Source: an uncultured delta proteobacterium
GTDB lineage: Bacteria > RBG-13-61-14 > DRUE01
Reading direction: 5' to 3'
Assembly (NCBI GenBank): GCA_903930515.1
Contig: CAIYYW010000197.1
Coordinates: 1-21,860, forward strand
Length of the DNA stretch: 21,860 nt
The translations under genes and the position numbers were made by a program. Positions 1 through 7,552 of this stretch are shown here, in pieces. Below the pieces are notes generated by a model that saw only the letters and a list, made by a program, of their open reading frames with translations, did not search any database and was not told the origin of the DNA. Positions within the stretch are counted from its first letter, which is position 1; every line of letters starts with the position of its first letter.

Positions 1-1017
1 ACCCTCGGTTACATTGATTTTCTTTTCGATATCGTTTTTATTTCCGCCGTGGTGCATGTAAGCTTCGGTGTCTATTCCTATATGACACTTTTCTATTTAT
101 TCCCTATTTTTTTCTTATCAATTGTCATTCGTAACAAGAAAATATTTCTTTTTCCCATGATAGCAGCGATATTTTACGGAATAGTGTTGTTTATCAATGG
201 ATCATTATTTGAAAGCGAAAATATCCTTAATTTGTCTCTGCACACCTTTTCATTTTTTCTGATAGCCTTTGCCGGGAATAATCTAAAGGAGAAGCTGGAT
301 AAGCAAGAAAATTATATTAAACGCCTTGAAGAAGAAAAGATAAAGATGCAGGGATATGAGAGGCTCTATCGTGTGAGTGCTGATCTCGCGCACGAATTGA
401 GAAATCCCCTTGCTGCTATTTCGGCTGTGGCCCAGTTTCTGAAGGAGGGAAAGAATAGCAACGACTTTGTCGAAATGCTCAGTACCGAGACAGCGCGGTT
501 GTCGAATCTTGTTAACGATTTTTTGATGTTTTCGAGACCAGCGGATGCTCCCAAAGAAGAGGTAGATTTGTCTGATATGATGAGGATCATCATTTCGCGG
601 AATGATAACGGTAAACAAATAGTGTCGGATATTGAAGATGGTATCATTATTTCAGCAAACCGGATGTTAATTGAGGTGGCACTGACCAATGTAGTCAAAA
701 ATGCTATGGAGGCGGCACAGTCAGCTGTGTTTGTGAAACTCAATAGACTGTTTTCTGATATGAGAAGAAATAAAAGAGAAGTTATTTTAGAAGTTGAAGA
801 CGACGGGCAGGGCATCGACAAATCGATTAGAGACCGGATTTTCGAGCCTTTTTTTACGACCAAGCCGAATGGCACCGGCCTCGGACTTGCGATCACGTAT
901 CGTGTTATAACAAGTTTCGGTGGTTATATTGTCGCTGATGTGTCGTCTCATGGCGGCGCGAAGTTGACCATTGTTTTGCCGGATGAAAACAGACAAAACG
1001 AAAAGGACGGACGCTGA
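1..1017 (+). CDS. Membrane sensor histidine kinase, PilS/AtoS/NtrB-like, 5' partial
   Basis: Autophosphorylating sensor kinase, probably the partner of the regulator 3 bases downstream. The reading frame is open to base 1, so the true N-terminus lies outside the window; the GTG at 49 is only the first in-frame start codon. Numbering from that GTG: hydrophobic segments fill about residues 1-75 (four membrane segments counting the upstream codons), followed by a charged coiled-coil-like stretch at 78-105. The H-box is HELRNPLAAI with phospho-acceptor H115. The N-box lies around N218, the G1 box DDGQGI is at 251-256, the F-box around FEPFF and the G2 box GTGLGL at 275-280. No PAS domain is visible between membrane and H-box. 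All catalytic motifs are intact. Base composition is AT-rich compared with everything after about 2100. The signal sensed is unknown; a pilus-regulating (PilS-like) role is only a guess from architecture. Confidence 0.93.
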   Translation, partial: TLGYIDFLFDIVFISAVVHVSFGVYSYMTLFYLFPIFFLSIVIRNKKIFLFPMIAAIFYGIVLFINGSLFESENILNLSLHTFSFFLIAFAGNNLKEKLDKQENYIKRLEEEKIKMQGYERLYRVSADLAHELRNPLAAISAVAQFLKEGKNSNDFVEMLSTETARLSNLVNDFLMFSRPADAPKEEVDLSDMMRIIISRNDNGKQIVSDIEDGIIISANRMLIEVALTNVVKNAMEAAQSAVFVKLNRLFSDMRRNKREVILEVEDDGQGIDKSIRDRIFEPFFTTKPNGTGLGLAITYRVITSFGGYIVADVSSHGGAKLTIVLPDENRQNEKDGR

Positions 1018-1020
1018 CAT

Positions 1021-2412
1021 ATGAGGGCATTGATTGTTGATGATGAGATAAACATCCGTAAAGTTTTGAGAGTGATACTCGAAGAGAGCGATTTTGAGGT
1101 CCACGAGGCTGCAAATGTTTCTGATAGTGTCATAACAATAAAGGAAAATTATTTTGACGTAGCGATCATCGATATCAGGTTGCCGGATGGATCAGGTATC
1201 GATGTGCTCAGGACGATAAAAGAGAATAGCCCTGCAACAGTCGTATTGGTAATTACTGCCTTTGCGTCAACTGAAACCGCTGTTGAGACTATGAAAGCCG
1301 GGGCTTATGATTATGTGACGAAACCTTTCAATCTCGATGAGATCAGGATAATCCTCAAGAATATCAGCGAAAAAATATTGCTCGAAAACAGGGTCAAAGA
1401 ACTTCAGCAATATGCTGATGAGTATCAGAACATGATCGGCAAATCCGAGGCCATGCAGCGGCTTTTCAAAGTAATTGATAAAGTGGCACCATTTGATTCC
1501 CATATATTGATTATCGGTGAGAGTGGTTCCGGAAAGGAACTTGTCGCAAAGGCTCTGCATAACGGAAGCAGGAGGGCCAATAAGCGGCTCGTGGCCATAA
1601 ACTGCGCGAGCTTGCCTTCGGAACTTCTTGAAAGCGAGCTTTTCGGATATTCTAAAGGTGCTTTTACCGGCGCCTATGCCTCCAAGAGGGGTTTGATAGA
1701 GGATGCAGACGGCGGGACTCTATTTTTAGACGAGATCGGCGAGATGCCGCTTTCTCTTCAGGCAAAACTGCTGAGGTTTCTCGAGGACAAGAAGATCAGG
1801 CCCCTGGGAAGCGGAAAAGAGATTGATGTTGATGTCAGAGTCGTCGCAGCAACTAATAAAACATTCAGGGAGTTGATCGAAAGGGGGGAGTTTAGAGAAG
1901 ATCTTTACTACAGACTTTCGACATTCGAATTAATGGTTCCTTCATTACGGGAACGGCGTGAAGATGTCCCTATTCTTGCCGACCATTTTATAAAGCTTTT
2001 TTCGAGAAAATTCGAAAAAAAGATTACGAAAGTGGATCCGGGTTTTATGGACTATATAATGCAGAGTGAATTACGTGGCAATGTAAGGGAGCTGAAAAAT
2101 ATCATTGAGCGGATGCTCATCCTTTCCAGCGGCGAGGTGGTTACCCTCAAAGACCTTCCGCCCGGAATTATGATGGGGGAAGGGGATACCGCGGTCAATG
2201 TTTTTTCCCAGCCCAAACTCAAGGACGCCCGGAAAATTTTTGAAAGACAGTTCATCCTGCGCCAGTTGATTGAGCATAATTACGATGTCCCGGCCACCGC
2301 GGAATCGCTCGGGATGGACCGCACCACCCTCTACCGGAAAATGAAACAGCTCGGGATCAATCCCGAGGAGATGGAGCCGGATAAAAATACCGAGTCCAAG
2401 AGCTCTTCTTAA
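1021..2412 (+). CDS. Sigma-54-dependent response regulator (NtrC family; PilR/AtoC-like front, NtrX-like tail)
   Basis: Two-component regulator that activates sigma-54 promoters when phosphorylated, presumably by the preceding kinase (3-base gap). Receiver domain 1-120: acidic pocket D7-D8, phospho-acceptor D51, conserved K101. AAA+ domain about 138-365: Walker A GESGSGKE at 166-173, the sigma-54 contact loop GAFTGA at 213-218, Walker B GTLFLDE at 232-238, and GNVREL at 353-358. A Fis-type helix-turn-helix lies at about 418-445. The receiver and AAA+ parts look PilR/AtoC-like. The last ~100 residues (KDARKIFER, then LGMDRTTLYRKMKQLGI) look like NtrX. Base composition changes at the same place: by hand count about 40% GC at 1861-2100 and about 54% at 2101-2340. 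The gene may therefore be a recombinant or an assembly chimera. The length (463 residues) is normal. The 3' end overlaps the opposing membrane-protein gene by 56 bases. Confidence 0.93.
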   Translation: MRALIVDDEINIRKVLRVILEESDFEVHEAANVSDSVITIKENYFDVAIIDIRLPDGSGIDVLRTIKENSPATVVLVITAFASTETAVETMKAGAYDYVTKPFNLDEIRIILKNISEKILLENRVKELQQYADEYQNMIGKSEAMQRLFKVIDKVAPFDSHILIIGESGSGKELVAKALHNGSRRANKRLVAINCASLPSELLESELFGYSKGAFTGAYASKRGLIEDADGGTLFLDEIGEMPLSLQAKLLRFLEDKKIRPLGSGKEIDVDVRVVAATNKTFRELIERGEFREDLYYRLSTFELMVPSLRERREDVPILADHFIKLFSRKFEKKITKVDPGFMDYIMQSELRGNVRELKNIIERMLILSSGEVVTLKDLPPGIMMGEGDTAVNVFSQPKLKDARKIFERQFILRQLIEHNYDVPATAESLGMDRTTLYRKMKQLGINPEEMEPDKNTESKSSS

Positions 2413-5119
2413 AAATTGCGAGCAGGGTTAAAAAAATCATCGGCAGACCGAACCCGTAAAACTGGCCCAATCCGATTCTCCAACTCCAGGGGCGGAACAC
2501 GAATTTTAAATGGTGCCGGCCCGGATTAACCCGCACCGCTCGGAACAGATACTGGGCGCGATAAATCCGGATCGGTCCGTCATCCAGAATTGCCTGCCAG
2601 CCCGGAAGATTTGCGTCCGTCATAATCAGCCAGGCCGGTTTTTCCAGATTCACCTCAATCTCCACCAGGTCGGTCTCGTCCCGCAAAATCTCAATGCGAT
2701 CCCGCTCAGCCGGGCCCGCGGTCTTTAGCTCCGGTTCCTGCCCGGGATTTTTTCCAATCAAGAAAATTTGTTCCCGGGAAAATTTTCCCTCCCGGATCAG
2801 GCTCAGGGCTTGTCCTTCGGTCTCCACCCATTCAATCTTCCGGGTCAGGAAAAATCTGGAAACTTTATTAACTCGCTCATAGAGAAAAGGCCCGGAGTCG
2901 TCCAGCAAACGATAGTTCGGGTCAGGTTCGCCCGCCAGTTCCAGCGACCCGAAAACCGAATAATCCTGAACGGAATTTCCCTTCGGGCCGGGCAGGGTCG
3001 CGAGTCGGATCGTCATCCGCTCCGGAATCATCGCCGGATATTCTCGCCAGCCGGCTCGTTCCGATTCCGGATCACAGTAAAAGCGATAGAAAAGCAGGCG
3101 CGCTCCGGTTTCCGATCGGCCCAGAATAATAAATTCCGCGCCATCGGATCTGGAATCCGTTCCGGGCTGAATCCCGGTTTCAAAAATCAGTTCGCCGGGG
3201 CCGATCGGCTGATCCGGCTGAAGCCGGCCGGGAGGATGAATTAAAATCCCGGCCCGGGTTTTTCCCCCGAGCGAAAAATCGTTCCGGGCGAAATAATTCC
3301 GGGCCGGCGCCAGCAATTTCCCGGCTTGGAATTGATCAAGCAGGCTGAAGTTCCCCTGCCGATGATTGCTCAGCAAGTATCCGAAAAGCAAATCCTGTCC
3401 CGGGGAAGAAATTTTATCCAGCTTCAACGGCAAATAAAATCTCCCCTGTTCCAGAAAATCCCGGACCGCCTCGCCTTGATCTTTCCATTGATTGAGCGCG
3501 GAGAGAAACTCGTAATATGGCCGCGGGTAGAGCGAACCTCGCTCGCGGAGGTCCCGGAGCTGAAAAATCGACGCGGTATCCGGGGGTAGAATATTTTGAT
3601 CCGGGCTGTAAAATCGCCAGCGATGAGCGTCCAACTCAACCCGGTCCAGAAATTTCGGCCGCTGAATCTTAAAGGCTTCCGGGCCGTAAAACGGCGAGGT
3701 CAGGACGAAGCAGGAAAAGAGTTCCAGGCTGGAAATCAGCGTTAAGGAAACCGCGATCCATTCGGTTTTTTTGGAGCGGGAAAGGCGCCAGGATAAAATC
3801 AGAAGCATCAGGGAGGCGATCAAGAAAGCCGAAATGGGGAGCAAAAAATGCCTGGTGGGCAAATGGCCGCGGAACCGGAAGAAATGAAGGAATAGCCAGA
3901 GCGATATGCCGGCGAGCAGGACAAAATAGGCTTTGAGCTTTTGCCCGTTTTTGATCTGGTCCAGGCCGAATCCGGCCGCGATCACCACCGAGAGCGCCAT
4001 TACCGGCTGAAGATACCGGAAGTTTTGAAGTCGGTTGATAAAGAAAATGGAGGACAAAGAATGGAAGCCGGGCAAGCCGAATAAAATTCCCGCCAGAAAC
4101 AAGGAAAACAGCCAGAAGAAAACAAGGATGCCGGCGGATTTTTTCAGGTTAAGGATGGAGAAGAGCGCCAGCGAGACCAGGAAAAATCCCAGGTAGGAGG
4201 GAACCACCATAAACGGAAGGAATTCGGCGCTGAAATGGCGCGGCGGGCTTAGCCAGGGATCAAAAATCGGGGTGAAAAGCGCGATCAGATGATTGAGGTC
4301 AAAATAAAGTCTTCCCAGTCCTTCCGGATGATAACTCCATCCCTGAAAGACCGCTTCCAGCACCCGGGGAAACGCCGGATGAATCAGAAAAGTGAGCAGG
4401 AAGAGGAAAAACGCCAGAAAGATCCGGGGACGGGCTTGGGGGAAGATTTTGTCCGGATCAGATATTTTCTCGGCCGCGGAAAAAAAAGCAAAGGCGAAAA
4501 TATAAATTTCAAAGGCAAAAACCGGCTCGGGATGAAAGCCTCCGAGTTGGAGAAATTTGATTCCGAGATAGCAGAGCAAATCGCTTAATTTCAGATTACG
4601 GAACAGGCGGATCAGGAAGAGCAAGGTGAGCGGGAAAAACATCTCCACATTAAGGTCGACAAAGTTATGGAATTGGCGGAAGTATCCGCTGAACATATAT
4701 CCGATTGCCGAGAACAGCCCGGCGAGATGGGAAAGCCCTAGACCCCGGGCCAGCAGGTAGGTAAAAAATCCCAGCAGGATGAATTTTAAAAGCAGGGCGA
4801 ATTCAAATCCCGAATCCGTTCCCCACAGAAAGGACAGGAGCTTGATCGGATGAAAGATCGTGGCGGCCGTGGCCATCACCAACGGCGAGCCGAACCCGCG
4901 ATAGGGGTCCCAAAGGGCGAATTTGCCCTGCTGAAGCGCGGAGGCCTCAACCCGGTCACCCGGATAAAAAAGCTGAACCGGAATCGGATCCCAGACAATT
5001 TCAAAAAGCATTTTTTTTCCTGAAATCCAGCGGGTGCTGAAGGCAAGCGTGGCCAGCAAAGACAGAATCAGGAATGCGCTCAGATATTGCCTTTTCGGAA
5101 TTGCTCTTAACGAGACCAT
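2357..5119 (-). CDS. YfhO-family polytopic membrane protein (putative GT-C-like)
   Basis: About 920 residues if started at the ATG at 5117-5119. YfhO proteins are large GT-C-like membrane proteins linked to glycosylation of cell-surface polymers; the substrate here is unknown. A first membrane helix near residues 11-31 is followed by the family hallmark around residues 45-80 (VWDPIP, then the FALWDPYRGFG stretch), roughly ten further hydrophobic helices to about residue 480, a long soluble and presumably extracytoplasmic region, and a last helix near the C-terminus. Just before that helix is the typical YfhO ending: LPGWQAILDDG, YRAQYLFRAV, then a PGRHHLKFVFRP stretch. An upstream in-frame ATG at 5179 would add 20 residues encoded largely by a palindrome, so it was not chosen. 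No clear ribosome binding site precedes 5119; a TATAAT box ends 6 bases before it, so the transcript could be leaderless, or the gene may be read from the upstream operon. Confidence 0.85.
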   Translation of the reverse strand: MVSLRAIPKRQYLSAFLILSLLATLAFSTRWISGKKMLFEIVWDPIPVQLFYPGDRVEASALQQGKFALWDPYRGFGSPLVMATAATIFHPIKLLSFLWGTDSGFEFALLLKFILLGFFTYLLARGLGLSHLAGLFSAIGYMFSGYFRQFHNFVDLNVEMFFPLTLLFLIRLFRNLKLSDLLCYLGIKFLQLGGFHPEPVFAFEIYIFAFAFFSAAEKISDPDKIFPQARPRIFLAFFLFLLTFLIHPAFPRVLEAVFQGWSYHPEGLGRLYFDLNHLIALFTPIFDPWLSPPRHFSAEFLPFMVVPSYLGFFLVSLALFSILNLKKSAGILVFFWLFSLFLAGILFGLPGFHSLSSIFFINRLQNFRYLQPVMALSVVIAAGFGLDQIKNGQKLKAYFVLLAGISLWLFLHFFRFRGHLPTRHFLLPISAFLIASLMLLILSWRLSRSKKTEWIAVSLTLISSLELFSCFVLTSPFYGPEAFKIQRPKFLDRVELDAHRWRFYSPDQNILPPDTASIFQLRDLRERGSLYPRPYYEFLSALNQWKDQGEAVRDFLEQGRFYLPLKLDKISSPGQDLLFGYLLSNHRQGNFSLLDQFQAGKLLAPARNYFARNDFSLGGKTRAGILIHPPGRLQPDQPIGPGELIFETGIQPGTDSRSDGAEFIILGRSETGARLLFYRFYCDPESERAGWREYPAMIPERMTIRLATLPGPKGNSVQDYSVFGSLELAGEPDPNYRLLDDSGPFLYERVNKVSRFFLTRKIEWVETEGQALSLIREGKFSREQIFLIGKNPGQEPELKTAGPAERDRIEILRDETDLVEIEVNLEKPAWLIMTDANLPGWQAILDDGPIRIYRAQYLFRAVRVNPGRHHLKFVFRPWSWRIGLGQFYGFGLPMIFLTLLAIFKKSSWTRYFYPAPSPRD

Positions 5120-5125
5120 CAATTT

Positions 5126-5154
5126 ATTATATCCGCTCGCGCCTTCTGCTCCAA
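5126..5154 (-). promoter_or_regulatory. Candidate promoter for the YfhO-family gene
   Basis: On the minus strand a perfect TATAAT (5126-5131) lies 17 bases from TTGGAG (5149-5154), a -35 box with only the TTG conserved. The -10 box ends 6 bases before the preferred ATG, so transcription would begin almost at that codon. The position, just after the operon's last gene and a palindrome, fits an independent transcription start. The weak -35 and absent leader leave it uncertain. Confidence 0.4.
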
Positions 5155-5167
5155 AAACCAATCTCGT

Positions 5168-5205
5168 GGGGCGCGACATTCCGGTCGCGCGAACTAGAAC
5201 GCCCC
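5168..5205. repeat. Nested GC-rich palindrome between two genes
   Basis: An inner perfect inverted repeat GCGCGAC / GTCGCGC spans 5171-5190 with a 6-base loop. An outer pair GGGGCG (5168-5173) / CGCCCC (5200-5205) encloses it and shares bases with it, so two alternative hairpins are possible. The element covers the last four codons and stop of the PilZ/HEAT gene. On the minus strand no T-run follows directly (the first short T-tract comes about 13 bases later), so it is a poor intrinsic terminator. It could be a REP-like dispersed palindrome or an mRNA 3'-end stabiliser. Confidence 0.55.
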
Positions 5206-6033
5206 GCTTTGTCTTTTTAAAAGGAGTTTCAGGGCATTGGATTTGATCTGGTTGCGGAGGTTCTGGGACTTGGCGATTACCGCGAGCTGGCGCTGGTTGA
5301 GGCCGTTCAAAAGGGTGAGCGCAAGCGGGAGCGAGGTTTTGGGATGGACCACCATCTGGTACCGGATTTCCTCGTTCTGCCCCCAGGACGCGTTGCGGGA
5401 CAGTTCGGAGATGATTTCTGCGGTGATTGAGGGATGCTTGAACATCTGGAGCACTTCTCCCGCGGTCAGATGCGGGTTCTGGATGATGAACCGGAACAGC
5501 ATCCGGTCGCCTTCCTGGATCAGGATGGAGAGCGCCTTGCGGTTGCCGCGCCTGGCCAGGGAAATCTTCTCGAGCTTGCTCAGCTTCCGGACCGCCTGGT
5601 AGAGGTTGGACATATCCATCCCGGCGAGGGAAATCTTCTTCTCAATCGCCTTGACTTCCTCTTCCGAATCCGGCTCCGGGTCCAGCGCATTCAATTCTTT
5701 GTCCGCCGGCCCAGCCTCTCCCGCTTCCGGCTCGGCCGTGGGTTCCGGCTCAGGCTCCGGCGGCGCCGCGGCCGGGATTTTCTCTTGTAACTGTTTGAGC
5801 CAATCCGCGTTTTCCTCAAGATTAAGCGCGACCCCCGCGGGAAAAATCGCGACCACTTCGGCCCGGGCCGGGACCGGGTTTTCTATTCCGGGCAGTCGGA
5901 GTTCCACCTGAATTTTTTTCCGCAACTCGAGTTGGAATTCTCCGGGAAGGAACAGGCCGAAATTTTTCAGGTTGGACTCAAACTCCTGCCGGAACTCATC
6001 CCAGTTGGAAAAATTTCGCTCCAGTTTATCCAT
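5194..6033 (-). CDS. PilZ-like plus HEAT-like repeat protein, function unknown
   Basis: A 279-residue cytoplasmic protein with no signal peptide or membrane segment. The start chosen is the ATG at 6031-6033, which shares one base with the stop of the gene before it (TGATG), implying coupled translation; a longer open frame to 6093 only shadows that gene. Residues about 22-85 resemble a PilZ-type beta-barrel (ELRKKIQVELRLPG, then PARAEVVAIFPAGVAL), but the usual RxxxR and DxSxxG c-di-GMP-binding signatures are not evident, so nucleotide binding is doubtful. Residues 88-126 are a Pro/Glu-rich linker. Residues about 143-275 are helical HEAT-like repeats (RRGNRKALSILI, NPHLTAGEVLQMF, HPSITAEIISEL, HPKTSLPLALTLL), a pattern I associate with conserved uncharacterised proteins of deltaproteobacteria and relatives. 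It is the last of three coupled signalling-type genes. The domain calls are by eye. Confidence 0.7.
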   Translation of the reverse strand: MDKLERNFSNWDEFRQEFESNLKNFGLFLPGEFQLELRKKIQVELRLPGIENPVPARAEVVAIFPAGVALNLEENADWLKQLQEKIPAAAPPEPEPEPTAEPEAGEAGPADKELNALDPEPDSEEEVKAIEKKISLAGMDMSNLYQAVRKLSKLEKISLARRGNRKALSILIQEGDRMLFRFIIQNPHLTAGEVLQMFKHPSITAEIISELSRNASWGQNEEIRYQMVVHPKTSLPLALTLLNGLNQRQLAVIAKSQNLRNQIKSNALKLLLKRQSGAF

Positions 6034-6785
6034 CAGCCCTTCAGGCCCTGCGCTTCCAGCTCCCGTTTGGCTTCCCGGCAATTGGCGTTGCACCGGAGCG
6101 CTTCGCGGAACTCCTGGATCGCCTGATCTTTTTTGCCTTCATCCTTGAGGATTTTTCCCAGGAACACATGCACGGAATCCATATTGGGGTTCATCTTGAT
6201 CGCCTGCCGGATCTTTCCCTTGGCCATTTCCCTGCGCGATTCCAGCTTGAACTCCGGGTTGGAATAGATGCTCCAGCCCAGGTATCCGAAGTATTCCGGC
6301 TCGTCCGGCCGGAGCTCCACCGCTTTTTCAAACATCTTCTGAGCATTCCCCCAGTCCCGGGCCCGGACCGATTTGATCCCTTCCTGGAGATATTTCTCCG
6401 CCTCCAGTCCTCGCGAGGGAGCTCCCGACTTTTCCGGAGGCCGCAGCTTGGCCAGGTATTGCTCCCGCCGCTCCTGGTTCCGGAGCGACTCGTAGGCCTT
6501 GATGATCTCGGTATTGATCTCCTCCAGTTTCATTTCCAGCTCCGGGTCCATCCGGGCGGAAAAGTTTGCCCGCTCAAATCCATTCATCCGGTCCCGATAG
6601 GCCTGTTCCACTTCCGGGTCCTGCGCGGATTGCTCCACCCCGAGCAGGCCGAAATAATTCATCCCTTTCATCTGGAGATAAAACTCCCCGATCTGGTCCG
6701 GGGATTCTTTTTCCTCTTCCGTCTCCTCCATCTCAACCGCTTCCGGCGCCTCCGCGGAAATCACGATCCCTTCGGTTCGGACCAA
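6033..6785 (-). CDS. J-like domain plus TPR protein (HPD motif absent)
   Basis: A 250-residue cytoplasmic protein. The start is a TTG at 6783-6785, chosen because a strong purine-rich site (GAGGAGGAGG) lies just 3-4 bases upstream; no ATG or GTG nearby is so placed. It overlaps the preceding PATAN gene by 25 bases and its stop overlaps the next start by one base. Residues 1-35 are acidic and probably disordered. Residues about 43-115 follow the DnaJ J-domain pattern (NYFGLLGV, then AYRDRM, then IIKAYESLRNQERREQYL), but the HPD tripeptide needed to stimulate DnaK is missing, so it is probably a protein-binding J-like fold, not a co-chaperone. Three TPR-type helical pairs follow at about 127-160, 161-200 and 203-234 (AQKMFEKAVELRPDEPEYFGYLG; AIQEFREALRCNAN). 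Probable scaffold role; specific function unknown. Confidence 0.78.
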   Translation of the reverse strand: MVRTEGIVISAEAPEAVEMEETEEEKESPDQIGEFYLQMKGMNYFGLLGVEQSAQDPEVEQAYRDRMNGFERANFSARMDPELEMKLEEINTEIIKAYESLRNQERREQYLAKLRPPEKSGAPSRGLEAEKYLQEGIKSVRARDWGNAQKMFEKAVELRPDEPEYFGYLGWSIYSNPEFKLESRREMAKGKIRQAIKMNPNMDSVHVFLGKILKDEGKKDQAIQEFREALRCNANCREAKRELEAQGLKG

Positions 6786-7552
6786 AACCTCCTCCTCGCC
6801 GGAGCCAATTCCCGGATCCGGGAAACGGTTTTGCCCTCCGGTCCGATCAGTCCGCAGAGCGCGAAGAGATAGATCAGCTTGCGGGCAAAGGGGTAGGCGG
6901 GTTCCAGGTTGATCAGGTCGGCCAGGGTTTTGCTGCCGTCAATTGCTTTTGAGAATTCCAGCTCCGGGTCGGTCAGCTTGAACAACTCCAGCCGTTGCCG
7001 ATAGTTTTCCAGCCCGTCCAGGGGCCGGGTTCCCAGCAAGTTCAATTCCCGGTCCAGCGATTCCTCGGGAAAGTAATGATAAACCCCGTCCTTGAGCAAA
7101 TGATGGAAAGCGAATTCAAAACGGGTGATCCTGGAGAGGAATTCAGTCTCGGAATAAAACCGGTATTGTCCTTCCTGGAAGCTGAACGCAGTGCTGATCT
7201 TATGAAGGGTTTGAGACTTCATCACCTGGTACAGCTCCTTGGGCTTGAGCTTGCCCAGCTTGACCAGGGCGGCTCCCTGCTGGAGGTTCTCGCTCATCAT
7301 CAGCTCCAGGCTCTTTTCAAAATCCTCCTCGCTGATCTTTCCCTGCTTGACCAAATACCTCCCGAGGGTCTCGTCCCGGAGCGTGCTTTCCACATAAGCC
7401 GGAATCCCCTGCACCAGGAACACCGCCTTGCTGATCCCCTCCTGCGCCAAGGCCAGTCTCCCGGTCTGCTCCTGGTCGTAAAGATGGTTGAGCAGCCTGG
7501 GGACCGGGTGAACGCCCAACTCGCCTTGAAATAATATTTGCGGCTGGTTCAT
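6761..7552 (-). CDS. PATAN / DUF4388-domain protein
   Basis: A 263-residue cytoplasmic protein. Residues about 8-60 show the PATAN/DUF4388 pattern: FQGELGVHPVPRLLNHLY, then TGRLALAQEG, AVFLVQGIPAYVES and ETLGRYLVKQGKI, the last leading into a helical extension to about residue 130. PATAN domains are known from cyanobacterial PatA-type regulators and are common in deltaproteobacterial signalling proteins, where they are thought to mediate protein-protein contacts. The C-terminal half (to 263) is helical and unrecognised. The ATG at 7550-7552 overlaps the stop of the upstream ComEA-like gene in an ATGA junction. The gene overlaps the next one by 25 bases. The tight coupling with the J-TPR and PilZ/HEAT genes suggests the three products act together; that is inference. 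Confidence 0.8.
   Translation of the reverse strand: MNQPQILFQGELGVHPVPRLLNHLYDQEQTGRLALAQEGISKAVFLVQGIPAYVESTLRDETLGRYLVKQGKISEEDFEKSLELMMSENLQQGAALVKLGKLKPKELYQVMKSQTLHKISTAFSFQEGQYRFYSETEFLSRITRFEFAFHHLLKDGVYHYFPEESLDRELNLLGTRPLDGLENYRQRLELFKLTDPELEFSKAIDGSKTLADLINLEPAYPFARKLIYLFALCGLIGPEGKTVSRIRELAPARRRFWSEPKGS

Noticed and set aside
5168-5205. CRISPR repeat or transposon end
   Set aside because: Only one copy in the window, no spacers, and no transposase or target duplication nearby.
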